A stretch of DNA of 9,124 bases from an uncultured Kiloniellales bacterium. Its GTDB lineage: Bacteria > Pseudomonadota > Alphaproteobacteria > Kiloniellales > JAKSDN01. The notes beneath the pieces are model-generated. The model made no database searches, was not told the origin of the DNA, and saw only the letters and a list, made by a program, of their open reading frames with translations. The stretch is from positions 1-9,124 of the forward strand of contig CALJXB010000170.1 of assembly GCA_937974415.1 (NCBI GenBank), given 5' to 3'. This document shows, one piece after another, positions 1 to 5,654 of the stretch (position 1 is the stretch's first letter; each line of letters begins with the position of its first letter). Position numbers and translations under genes: made by a program.

Positions 1-80
1 GAGATCGCCATGGCCGTGAACGACAGCAGCGTGCCGCCCATCCAGGCGATGGCCCTGATCAGATGTCCCGCGAGCCGCAC
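1..80 (-). CDS. 5' end of a membrane protein gene, possibly a DMT/EamA-family transporter (partial)
   Basis: Only the first 26 codons lie in the window; the gene runs off the left edge. Read from a GTG at 78-80, the product begins with a short basic stretch (R at 2 and 9), then a hydrophobic segment containing IAWMGGTLLSFTAMAI (residues 11-26), which looks like a first transmembrane helix or signal anchor. The start is supported by an excellent Shine-Dalgarno AAGGAG at 88-93 with a 7-nt spacer. Only 17 bp separate the GTG from the stop of the phosphodiesterase gene upstream, so the two are probably cotranscribed and form the distal end of the sdh operon. The pattern of a basic N-terminus followed by a W-rich, small-residue helix resembles the start of EamA/RhaT-type drug/metabolite transporters, but 26 residues are too few to fix the family. 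Reading frame and start are fairly sure; the family is a guess. Confidence 0.5.
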   Translation of the reverse strand, partial: MRLAGHLIRAIAWMGGTLLSFTAMAI

Positions 81-87
81 CGGCGGA

Positions 88-93
88 CTCCTT
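88..93 (-). promoter_or_regulatory. Shine-Dalgarno site AAGGAG for the left-edge gene
   Basis: On the minus strand the sequence reads AAGGAG, 7 nt before a GTG codon at 78-80. It lies between that GTG and the phosphodiesterase stop codon (98-100). This site is the main reason for calling a gene start there, since the open frame itself is truncated by the window edge. Confidence 0.6.
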
Positions 94-97
94 GAAG

Positions 98-1129
98 CTA
101 CTCGTAGGCCGGCGGCAAGGTCATGCCGCGCTCGGCCATGAGCGCGCGCAGCCGGTCCGGATAATCGGTGATGATGCCAAACACCTGGCGATCCAGCAGG
201 GCCGCCATGATATCGGGCTCGTTGACCGTCCACACCAGGACCCGCAGCCCCAGACGCCGGGCTTCGGCCAGGTCGTTGTCCCTGAGGTCCTCGAGCCGCG
301 GCGCCCAGAGCCGGCCGCCCGCCGCGGCCACCAGGCGCGGCACCGAGGCGTCGTGCTCGTCGATGTCGAGGCCGGCGGTCCACGGGGAGGCCCCGGGCTT
401 GCCGCGGCCCACCGTGTCGAAGCCGGCGGCCTCCGAGGTGAGAAAGACCCGGCGGAGCTCGGGCGCGCGCTGGTGAACCGCGGCAAGCAGCCGCCAATCG
501 AACGACTGCACCGCGCTCCGTTCGACGATCCCTGCCGCGCGGATGGCGGCCACCAAGGCGTCGGCAAAGGAGCCCGGGTCCGGCGAGAGCTCCGGCGACA
601 ACGGCGTCAGCTTGGCTTCCAGGCTGTAGCGGATCCGCCCGCCGCTTGCCGACTCCGCCAGGGCGACCGCCTCGCCGATGGTCGGGATGGTGGCCCCATC
701 GACGCCCTGCTGCTCCGGCCACCGTGCCGCCGCCGCGCTGCCCGGCCGAGGGCGGCCCACGTCGTAGGCTTTGAGGGCCGCCAGGTCGAGGTCGATCAGG
801 GTCGGGCCCGGGCCCTCCAGCCATTCGCCGTTGGGCCCGCGGGTGCGCTCCGGCGAAAGGCGCAAATCGTGGTGCACCACGACCTCGCCGTCGCCGGTCA
901 TCGCCAGGTCCATCTCGAGGGTCGTGACCCCGATCGCCAGGGCGCCGCGAAAGCCGGCCAGAGTGTTTTCCGGATAGAGGCCGCGGGCGCCCCTATGACC
1001 CTCCAGGTCGAAGACCGGCAAGCCCGCGAAAAACGGATCCGGCTCCGGCTCGACGGTAAAGACCGAGATCGCCGTCAGGACGGCCAGACTCAGGGTAAGA
1101 ACCAGCGAGGCCTTGGACGCCTTCGACAT
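98..1129 (-). CDS. Glycerophosphodiester phosphodiesterase (GDPD), exported or membrane-anchored
   Basis: A 343-aa protein predicted to hydrolyse glycerophosphodiesters to sn-glycerol 3-phosphate and an alcohol, using a divalent metal. It has an N-terminal positively charged start (K3, K6) and a hydrophobic stretch at about 8-25, so a signal peptide or anchor and a periplasmic location are likely; no clear AxA cleavage site is seen. GDPD hallmarks follow: HRGARG with H45/R46, PENT with E54, LEMDLAMT with E72 and D74 as metal ligands, HHD with H87 as likely acid/base, SLEAKL with E171 and K173, and the C-terminal W300-T301 ... TDYPDRL (D322, P324). Length fits bacterial secreted GDPDs. The frame stays open for about 400 codons upstream, but those codons overlap sdhB, so the ATG at 1129 is chosen; it has no strong Shine-Dalgarno. 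The gene lies 35 bp after sdhB and probably reads through from the sdh operon. The link to complex II is not obvious; it may be positional only. Confidence 0.9.
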   Translation of the reverse strand: MSKASKASLVLTLSLAVLTAISVFTVEPEPDPFFAGLPVFDLEGHRGARGLYPENTLAGFRGALAIGVTTLEMDLAMTGDGEVVVHHDLRLSPERTRGPNGEWLEGPGPTLIDLDLAALKAYDVGRPRPGSAAAARWPEQQGVDGATIPTIGEAVALAESASGGRIRYSLEAKLTPLSPELSPDPGSFADALVAAIRAAGIVERSAVQSFDWRLLAAVHQRAPELRRVFLTSEAAGFDTVGRGKPGASPWTAGLDIDEHDASVPRLVAAAGGRLWAPRLEDLRDNDLAEARRLGLRVLVWTVNEPDIMAALLDRQVFGIITDYPDRLRALMAERGMTLPPAYE

Positions 1130-1164
1130 GTCACAGAGGTCTGGAGATAGGCGTCCGGCCCCGT

Positions 1165-1944
1165 TCAGCCGCGCCGCTCGACCAGCAGCTTCTTGATCTC
1201 GGCGATCGCCTTGGCGGGATTGAGGCTCTTCGGGCAGGTCCGGGTGCAGTTCATGATGGTATGGCAGCGGTAAAGCCGGAAGGGGTCCTCCAGCTCGTCG
1301 AGCCGCTCGCCGGTGAACTCGTCCCGGCTGTCGGCGATCCAGCGGTAGGCCTGCAGCAGAATGGCCGGGCCGAGATAGCGCTCGCCGTTCCACCAATAGC
1401 TCGGGCAGGAGGTCGTGCAGGAGAAGCACAGGATGCACTCCCACAGGCCGTCGAGCCTGGCACGCTCCTCCGGACTCTGCAGCCGTTCGCGCTCCGGCGG
1501 CCTGGTGGTGACCTTGAGCCAGGGCTCGATTGCATCGTACTGGGCGTAGACCTGGGCCAGGTCCGGCACCAGGTCCTTGACCACCGGCAGGTGCGGCAAG
1601 GGATAGACCTTGGCGTCCTTGGCGATCTCGCTGATGTATTTGGTGCAGGCGAGGGTGTTTGTGCCGTCGATGTTCATGGCGCAGGAGCCGCACACCCCCT
1701 CGCGGCAGGAGCGTCGGAAGGTCAGGGTCGAATCGACCTCGTTCTTGATCTTGATGAGGGCGTCGAGGACCATCGGCCCGCAGTCGTCGAGATCGACGTG
1801 GTAGGTATCGACACGCGGGTTGTCGTCGTCGTCCGGCGACCAGCGGTAGACCTTGAAGGCCTTGATGTTGGTGCCACCTGCCGGCGCCGGGAAAGTCTTG
1901 CCCTCCTGGACCTTGGAGTTCGCGGGAAGATTGAATTCCACCAT
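1165..1944 (-). CDS. sdhB: Succinate dehydrogenase iron-sulfur subunit SdhB
   Basis: A 259-aa subunit of complex II that carries electrons from the FAD of SdhA to the quinone site in the membrane. All cluster ligands are present: the [2Fe-2S] plant-ferredoxin motif CREGVCGSC with C80, C85, C88 and C100; the [4Fe-4S] set C170, C173, C176 with C237; and the [3Fe-4S] set C180, C227, C233. The spacing of the second and third sets matches the E. coli enzyme exactly (offset 21). The order of domains is an N-terminal ferredoxin-like domain (about 25-130) followed by a helical ferredoxin domain (about 140-259). A GGGAG Shine-Dalgarno lies about 9 nt before the ATG. Only 15 bp separate it from sdhA, so translation in the sdhCDAB operon is tightly linked. 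Length is typical for alphaproteobacterial SdhB, and nothing is missing. Confidence 0.98.
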   Translation of the reverse strand: MVEFNLPANSKVQEGKTFPAPAGGTNIKAFKVYRWSPDDDDNPRVDTYHVDLDDCGPMVLDALIKIKNEVDSTLTFRRSCREGVCGSCAMNIDGTNTLACTKYISEIAKDAKVYPLPHLPVVKDLVPDLAQVYAQYDAIEPWLKVTTRPPERERLQSPEERARLDGLWECILCFSCTTSCPSYWWNGERYLGPAILLQAYRWIADSRDEFTGERLDELEDPFRLYRCHTIMNCTRTCPKSLNPAKAIAEIKKLLVERRG

Positions 1945-1959
1945 GACACCGCGCTCCCG

Positions 1960-3744
1960 CTAATAGATCCGCGCCTTGGGTGGAAAGGACTGCACCTCGT
2001 TGGTAAGCGGCTGCAGGGTGACCGGGCGGTAGTCGAAGCGAACCCTCCCGTCTTCGTCGCACCAGGCCAGCGTGTGCTTCATCCAGGTCTCGTCGTCGCG
2101 CTCGGGATAGTCCTCGCGGGCATGGCCGCCGCGGCTCTCGGTGCGGTTGGCCGCGCCCTCGATGGTGACCGCGGCTTGGACCAGCAAGTTGTCGAGCTCC
2201 AGGGTCTCCACCAGGTCGGAGTTCCAGATCAGCGAACGGTCCTCGACCTTGAGGTGGGCGCGTTTTCCCAAGCTGGCCGCCATCTTCTGGACGCCGTCGT
2301 CGAGCACCTCGCCAGTGCGGAACACGGCGCAATGGTCCTGCATGTTGCGCTGCATCTCCTCCCGCAGCGTCGCGGTCGGCAGATCGCCGTCGGCATGGCG
2401 GAAGCGGTCGAGGCGGGTCAACGCCAGCTCGTCTGCATCGTCCGGCAGGGGCTTGTGGTTGGCCCCGGGGGTCATGATCTCGATGCAGTGCTTGGCCGCC
2501 GCCCGGCCGAAGACCACCAGGTCGAGCAAGGAGTTGGAGCCGAGCCGGTTGGCCCCGTGCACCGACACGCAGGCCGCCTCGCCGATCGCCATGAGGCCCG
2601 GCACGGTCTCGACCGCGCCGTTGGACTTACTCACCGCCTCGCCGGTGTAGCGCGCCGGGACGCCGCCCATGTTGTAATGCACCGTGGGCAGCACCGGCAT
2701 GGGCTCCTTGGTCACGTCGACCCCGGCGAAGATGCGCGCGGTGTCCGAAATGCCCGGCAGGCGCTCGTGGACCAGCTCCGGATCCAAGTGCTCGATGTGC
2801 AAATGGATGTGGTCCTCGCTCGGGCCGTGGCCCCGCCCCTCGCGGATTTCCATGGACATGGCGCGGCTGACCACGTCGCGGCTCGCCAGATCCTTGGCCG
2901 AGGGTGCATAGCGCTCCATGAAGCGCTCTCCCTCTGAGTTGGTCAGGTATCCGCCCTCGCCGCGCACGCCCTCGGTGATCAGGCAGCCGGCGCCGTAGAT
3001 GCCGGTCGGATGGAACTGGACGAATTCCATGTCCTGCAGCGGCAGCCCGGCGCGCAGCACCATGGCGTTGCCGTCGCCGGTCTGGGTGTGGGCCCCGGTG
3101 CAGGAGAAGTAGGCGCGGCCGTAGCCGCCGGTGGCGAGGATCGTCATGTGGGACTGGAAGCGGTGGATGGTCCCGTCATCCAAGTTCCAGGCAACCACGC
3201 CGCGGCAGGCGCCATCCTCCATCATCAGGTCGATGGCGAAATATTCGATGAAGAATTCCGCGTGGGCCTTGAGCGACTGCTGATAGAGGGTGTGCAGCAT
3301 GGCATGGCCGGTGCGATCGGCCGCCGCGCAGGTGCGCTGGGCGATGCCCTCGCCGAAGCGCGTCGTCATGCCGCCGAAGGGGCGCTGATAGATCTTGCCG
3401 TCCGACGTGCGGCTGAACGGCATGCCGTAGTGCTCGAGCTCGATGATGGCGGGGATCGCCTCGCGGGTCATGTACTCGATGGCGTCCTGGTCGCCGAGCC
3501 AGTCCGAGCCCTTGACCGTGTCGTACATGTGCCAGCGCCAGTCGTCCTCGCCCATATTGCCGAGCGCCGCGGAGACACCGCCCTGGGCCGCCACGGTGTG
3601 GCTGCGAGTCGGAAAGACCTTGGTGATGCAGGCGGTGCGCAATCCCGCCTCGGCCAGGCCCAGGGTGGCGCGCAAGCCGGCCCCGCCGGCGCCGATCACG
3701 ACCACGTCGTAGTTGTGGTGCTCGATCTGGTAGGCCTGGGTCAT
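1960..3744 (-). CDS. sdhA: Succinate dehydrogenase flavoprotein subunit SdhA
   Basis: A 594-aa catalytic subunit of complex II that oxidises succinate to fumarate, on the cytoplasmic face of the membrane. The FAD-binding Rossmann motif GAGGAG is at 18-23. The covalent FAD attachment histidine is H49 in [10 protein letters not shown]. Active-site residues, by homology with E. coli SdhA, are H245 (FHPTG), R289 (LASRD, the proton-transfer arginine), H356 (VHYNMGG) and R400 ([10 protein letters not shown]). The C-terminal helical domain and terminal beta segment are complete, ending PKARIY. The ATG overlaps the sdhD stop in an ATGA arrangement (3741-3744), a sign of translational coupling. A GGGAGAGG ribosome binding site lies inside the end of sdhD, about 7 nt upstream. 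Length and motifs are as expected for a functional enzyme; a fumarate reductase role is unlikely given the two-gene membrane anchor of SdhCD type. Confidence 0.98.
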   Translation of the reverse strand: MTQAYQIEHHNYDVVVIGAGGAGLRATLGLAEAGLRTACITKVFPTRSHTVAAQGGVSAALGNMGEDDWRWHMYDTVKGSDWLGDQDAIEYMTREAIPAIIELEHYGMPFSRTSDGKIYQRPFGGMTTRFGEGIAQRTCAAADRTGHAMLHTLYQQSLKAHAEFFIEYFAIDLMMEDGACRGVVAWNLDDGTIHRFQSHMTILATGGYGRAYFSCTGAHTQTGDGNAMVLRAGLPLQDMEFVQFHPTGIYGAGCLITEGVRGEGGYLTNSEGERFMERYAPSAKDLASRDVVSRAMSMEIREGRGHGPSEDHIHLHIEHLDPELVHERLPGISDTARIFAGVDVTKEPMPVLPTVHYNMGGVPARYTGEAVSKSNGAVETVPGLMAIGEAACVSVHGANRLGSNSLLDLVVFGRAAAKHCIEIMTPGANHKPLPDDADELALTRLDRFRHADGDLPTATLREEMQRNMQDHCAVFRTGEVLDDGVQKMAASLGKRAHLKVEDRSLIWNSDLVETLELDNLLVQAAVTIEGAANRTESRGGHAREDYPERDDETWMKHTLAWCDEDGRVRFDYRPVTLQPLTNEVQSFPPKARIY

Positions 3745-4130
3745 GCCGGCGCCTCTCCCAGCAGCAGGACGAGCACCGAAAGCACGCCAACGATGGCCAG
3801 CAGCCAAGACGCGCCCTTGACCGCCACCAGCGTGGCGAGCTTCACACCCTCGCCATGGATGTAGTCCTCGATGACCACCTGCAGGCCCAGGAAGGCGTGG
3901 TAGAAAGTGGCCGCGATCAGCAGGATCAGGAGACCCGCCACCACCGGCGAGCTCACCCAGGCCTGGACCGCCCCATGGTCGGCACCGAGGACGGAGAACA
4001 GCGAGATCACGAACCACACGGCGAGCGGGATCAGCGCCAGGGCGGTCATGCGCTGGGCCCAAAAATGATCGACGCCCTCCTTGGCACTACCCAGGCCGCG
4101 CACCCGGCCCAAAGGCGAACGTAAGCTCAT
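3741..4130 (-). CDS. sdhD: Succinate dehydrogenase membrane anchor subunit SdhD
   Basis: A 129-aa hydrophobic protein that, with SdhC, anchors complex II and binds heme b and quinone. Three membrane segments can be seen at about 29-49, 61-83 and 98-124. The heme ligand is expected at H78 in TFYHAFLG, and the quinone-site D89-Y90 lies 11-12 residues further on in IEDY, the same spacing as H71 to Y83 in E. coli SdhD. The start at [19 protein letters not shown] is typical of alphaproteobacterial SdhD. Its Shine-Dalgarno (GAGGG) overlaps the sdhC stop codon, and there are 8 bp between the two genes. The last codons overlap the sdhA start by 4 bp. A longer in-frame start would run into sdhC and is not needed. 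Confidence 0.95.
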   Translation of the reverse strand: MSLRSPLGRVRGLGSAKEGVDHFWAQRMTALALIPLAVWFVISLFSVLGADHGAVQAWVSSPVVAGLLILLIAATFYHAFLGLQVVIEDYIHGEGVKLATLVAVKGASWLLAIVGVLSVLVLLLGEAPA

Positions 4131-4138
4131 CGCGGCCC

Positions 4139-4525
4139 TCACATCACGCCGTAGCCGACGATCCAGGTCACCAGGCTGAACACGGCCGTCGCCACCACCA
4201 CCGTCCAGCCCGAGCGGTAGACGTCGTCCAGTTCGAAGCCGAGGCCAACGTCCCAAAACAGGTGCCGGATGCCGTTGCAAAGATGAAAGAACAGCCCGAT
4301 CGTCCAGCCGAACAGCAAGAGCCGCCCGAGGAACGAACCGATAAAGGACTGGGCGCTCTCGAAGGCTTCCGGCCCGGCCGCCGCCGCCGCCAGCCAATAG
4401 ACCAGAAGCAGGGTGCCAAGGCTCAGCGCCACGCCGCTCAAACGGTGCGTGATCGACAAAATCGACGTCAACTGCGGCCGATAGACTTGAAGATGCGGTG
4501 ACAGCGGCCGTTTCGCGCTGCTCAT
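4139..4525 (-). CDS. sdhC: Succinate dehydrogenase cytochrome b556 subunit SdhC
   Basis: A 128-aa membrane subunit of complex II and the first gene of the sdhCDAB operon. The N-terminal RPLSPHLQVYRPQLTSILSI is the standard SdhC opening. S24 and R28 in SITHRLSG correspond to the E. coli quinone-site residues S27 and R31. The heme b ligand is H81 in HLCNGIRH, equivalent to E. coli H84. Three membrane helices are visible at about 29-50, 66-87 and 105-126. A G-rich Shine-Dalgarno (AGGGGG) precedes the ATG by about 4 nt. As the first gene it should carry the main regulatory region, which lies in the long gene-free stretch on its 5' side. Confidence 0.96.
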   Translation of the reverse strand: MSSAKRPLSPHLQVYRPQLTSILSITHRLSGVALSLGTLLLVYWLAAAAAGPEAFESAQSFIGSFLGRLLLFGWTIGLFFHLCNGIRHLFWDVGLGFELDDVYRSGWTVVVATAVFSLVTWIVGYGVM

Positions 4526-4579
4526 CCAGCCCCCTAGTGTTGTGCGTCAAGTGGCGCCGTAAACGCTTGCTCTTAACGG

Positions 4580-4611
4580 GATAAAGTGCACCGCGCCCTG
4601 ATGCGTGTCAA
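4580..4611 (-). promoter_or_regulatory. Candidate sigma-70-type promoter for sdhCDAB
   Basis: On the minus strand a perfect -35 hexamer TTGACA (4606-4611) lies about 80 nt before the sdhC start. The best -10-like word downstream is TTTATC (4580-4585), but the 20-nt spacer is longer than the usual 16-18; at a 17-nt spacer the word is CACTTT, a poor match. The -35 is convincing, the -10 is not, so an activator-dependent promoter or a different start is possible. Confidence 0.35.
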
Positions 4612-4659
4612 CGACAGCCGCCGGTGCCGGGACATTACCGGGAACAACGCGGAGACGGG

Positions 4660-4682
4660 CCCGGTGTCTGACCCGGTGTCTG
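4660..4682. repeat. Tandem direct repeat CCCGGTGTCTG, 12-nt period
   Basis: The 11-mer CCCGGTGTCTG occurs twice, at 4660-4670 and 4672-4682, with one base between. It lies 135-157 bp before the sdhC start. Preceding bases AGACGGG give a partial inverted match to the first copy. It could be a two-site regulator target or part of a dispersed repeat; nothing here decides which. Confidence 0.5.
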
Positions 4683-4759
4683 CGGCGGCCTTGTCCGAAC
4701 GGAGGCTGCCGCCACAAGATCTGGTAGTCACTTGGCCCAGAACCCGTGCAAACCCCAGT

Positions 4760-4780
4760 TCTGTGGAGAAGTCTGTGGAG
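4760..4780. repeat. Tandem direct repeat TCTGTGGAG, 12-nt period, with a degenerate third copy
   Basis: TCTGTGGAG occurs at 4760-4768 and again at 4772-4780. A shorter relative, TTTCTGGAG, follows at 4783-4791. The first copy contains TGTGGAGAA (4762-4770), one base different from the DnaA-box sequence TGTGGATAA. It lies about 235-265 bp before sdhC. Confidence 0.45.
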
Positions 4781-4813
4781 CGTTTCTGGAGCACCTGTGA
4801 GATAGGATCGGTC

Positions 4814-4822
4814 TTATGCACA
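4814..4822 (+). promoter_or_regulatory. DnaA-box-like sequence TTATGCACA
   Basis: TTATGCACA fits the relaxed DnaA box TTATNCACA exactly. It is followed at once by an AT-rich patch (4822-4834), unusual in this GC-rich window, and preceded by the TGTGGAG repeats. A single 9-mer of this kind can occur by chance, so function is uncertain. Confidence 0.3.
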
Positions 4823-5013
4823 AGAAATTAAAATCGCGCCGGTGATTTCGATTGCTCCGGATCGAGATCTTGGGGACATTGGGTCCGCACGCGAGAGCGT
4901 CGGGGTGGCCCGGGCGCGGCGATGTCTCAGGCTTCGGTTTGATGGCGACGATCGTGTCAGGGCTCCCGAGAGCCGCGGAAACCTTCGGGGATCGGCGGTT
5001 CTGCTCTACCGCA

Positions 5014-5034
5014 GGTGGCTCCTTTGGAGCCACC
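5014..5034. repeat. Perfect inverted repeat, 9-bp stem, 3-nt loop
   Basis: GGTGGCTCC (5014-5022) and GGAGCCACC (5026-5034) are perfect complements around a TTT loop. No T tract follows on either strand, so it is not a standard terminator. Confidence 0.7.
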
Positions 5035-5056
5035 GAACGGTGGGTCGGAGGTTTGA

Positions 5057-5074
5057 AGTCGCCCTCGTGCGACT
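5057..5074. repeat. Perfect inverted repeat, 6-bp stem, 6-nt loop
   Basis: AGTCGC (5057-5062) and GCGACT (5069-5074) flank the loop CCTCGT. It is short and could be chance alone, but it sits in a series of stronger hairpins. Confidence 0.45.
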
Positions 5075-5133
5075 CCGGACTTGCGGTGAAGATCGTACTT
5101 CCCTCCCTGCGCGGGAGTGCGACGCGAGCGGGA

Positions 5134-5157
5134 TTTGGATCCGCCGCCGGATCCAAA
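5134..5157. repeat. Perfect inverted repeat, 10-bp stem, 4-nt loop
   Basis: TTTGGATCCG (5134-5143) pairs perfectly with CGGATCCAAA (5148-5157) around the loop CCGC. There is no adjacent T run on either strand, so termination is unlikely. It is the longest perfect stem in the left half of the hairpin cluster. Confidence 0.75.
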
Positions 5158-5247
5158 GGTTTGTACGGCGAGGGCCTCTCCGGAGGTCACCGTCGCGACG
5201 AACCAGCGAGCGAGCCTAGGGTTCGCACGTGGCCCGGTCGAAGCGCC

Positions 5248-5283
5248 CGAGGCGGGTGCGGCAAGCTCAGTCTTGCAGCCTCG
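5248..5283. repeat. Two-tier inverted repeat
   Basis: An outer stem CGAGGC (5248-5253) / GCCTCG (5278-5283) encloses an inner stem GCAAG (5261-5265) / CTTGC (5272-5276) with the loop CTCAGT. The two stems are coaxial apart from an asymmetric internal bulge (5254-5260 against one base). Confidence 0.5.
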
Positions 5284-5340
5284 CCGAGATGCGCCGCCCT
5301 GGAACGGATTGCTTGGTGATCGATCTCCTCCGATTGGGGC

Positions 5341-5362
5341 GCGGTCCCGTTCGCGGGGCCGC
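5341..5362 (+). repeat. 9-bp hairpin with TTCG loop
   Basis: GCGGTCCCG (5341-5349) pairs with CGGGGCCGC (5354-5362) through one U-G wobble around a TTCG tetraloop. The tetraloop and the wobble favour the plus-strand transcript as the folded form, although the hydratase-side transcription is on the other strand. No T run follows. Confidence 0.6.
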
Positions 5363-5422
5363 CGTCCCCGACCTGGGAAGAAGGGGTCACTCGTGGCGCC
5401 AGATGCTCAGGGTCGGTGGATG

Positions 5423-5481
5423 AAAAAAGCCCCGCCGCCATCGCGTGCCGGAGTCGGAACCGACTTGCGAGGCGTCGGGGC
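5423..5481 (-). terminator. Rho-independent terminator for the lyase-hydratase transcript
   Basis: On the minus strand GCCCCGACGCC (5481-5471) pairs with GGCGGCGGGGC (5439-5429), 10 of 11 positions matched, and is followed directly by six T (5428-5423). The long loop contains a smaller stem AGTCG/CGACT (5465-5461 with 5456-5452). It lies 174 bp past the hydratase stop codon in the right orientation to end that transcript and insulate the sdh operon. Confidence 0.7.
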
Positions 5482-5503
5482 ATGGCCGTCTTCCCGGGCA
5501 CGA

Positions 5504-5526
5504 TGCAGAGAAGCTCCTTCTCTGCA
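5504..5526 (-). repeat. Perfect inverted repeat, 10-bp stem, GAG loop
   Basis: On the minus strand TGCAGAGAAG (5526-5517) and CTTCTCTGCA (5513-5504) pair perfectly around the loop GAG, with a further G-U possible at the base. It sits inside the loop of the longer 5527-5537 / 5469-5479 pairing. Confidence 0.7.
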
Positions 5527-5565
5527 CCCGACGCCTCCGCATTTACCACCCGCGATTCGCGCCGC

Positions 5566-5586
5566 GCAACCACATTTTGTGGTCGC
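5566..5586 (-). repeat. Inverted repeat, 9-bp stem with one G-U, AAA loop
   Basis: On the minus strand GCGACCACA (5586-5578) pairs with TGTGGTTGC (5574-5566) around AAA, with one G-U wobble. The wobble is a proper G-U only in the minus-strand RNA (the plus-strand version would be A-C), which supports transcription in the direction of the hydratase gene. Confidence 0.6.
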
Positions 5587-5654
5587 TTTGGCTTCCTTGG
5601 CAGATATAGCGTCGAAGCATCGCCGGACGGCGTGGTACCGCCACCTACGGCCGC

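Larger units (their letters stand above)
5423..5586 (-). ncRNA. Candidate structured RNA or 3' UTR element ending at the terminator
   Basis: Reading leftward, three structures occur in a row: the stem GCGACCACA/TGTGGTTGC, the stem TGCAGAGAAG/CTTCTCTGCA, and the terminator with its T run. In addition GAGGCGTCGGG (5537-5527) is a perfect 11-bp complement of CCCGACGCCTC (5479-5469), which also forms the 5' arm of the terminator. The two pairings exclude each other, as in attenuators and some riboswitches. It could be an independent small RNA, a 3' UTR-derived RNA of the hydratase gene, or an attenuator for something further left. I recognise no known RNA family; boundaries are set by the first hairpin and the T run only. 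Confidence 0.35.
4526..5654. other. 1.1-kb gene-free region between the sdh operon and the hydratase gene
   Basis: No open frame here looks like a real gene: the several 60-185-codon frames on both strands overlap one another, lack recognisable domains, have R/S/P/G-rich translations and mostly lack ribosome binding sites. The left part (4526-4840) is the sdhC upstream region and holds a candidate promoter, two short tandem direct repeats and a DnaA-box-like sequence next to an AT-rich patch. The right part (about 4990-5590) holds at least seven strong hairpins and a rho-independent terminator facing left, which would end the lyase-hydratase transcript. The density of perfect inverted repeats suggests structured RNA or a cluster of palindromic repeats rather than plain spacer. 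Confidence 0.75.

Noticed and set aside
92..1150. 352-codon plus-strand frame opposite the phosphodiesterase
   Set aside because: It is the antisense shadow of a gene with clear catalytic motifs; its own translation is Arg/Gly/Ala-rich and domain-free.
98..2332. Apparent 744-codon minus-strand frame fusing unknown sequence to the phosphodiesterase
   Set aside because: The upstream 401 codons overlap sdhB and sdhA in another frame and are rich in R, G and P; the GDPD has its own Met followed by a proper hydrophobic N-terminus.
1261..2937. 558-codon open frame on the plus strand, antisense to sdhB and sdhA
   Set aside because: It is a shadow of the GC-rich codon pattern of two fully conserved enzymes; the translation has no recognisable domain and no ribosome binding site was seen.
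4829..4855. Weak AATCG/CGATT stem followed by T-rich sequence on the minus strand
   Set aside because: The stem is only 5 bp with a 12-nt loop, and the T-rich stretch is interrupted; too weak to call a terminator.
4728..5156. 142-codon minus-strand frame upstream of sdhC
   Set aside because: It is Pro/Arg/Ser-rich without a recognisable fold and its start lies inside the 5134-5157 hairpin; no family resemblance.
4852..5319. 155-codon plus-strand frame in the gene-free region
   Set aside because: It spans three strong inverted repeats, shows no domain, competes with overlapping frames on both strands and lacks a Shine-Dalgarno; more likely repeat or RNA sequence than protein.
5447..5547. tRNA-like stretch on the minus strand
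   Set aside because: A segment ending GACTCCGGCACG with an upstream AGTCGGTTCCGACT looked like a T-arm, but the loop is only 2-4 nt, no matching acceptor arm or anticodon stem is found, and a T-rich terminator follows instead of CCA.
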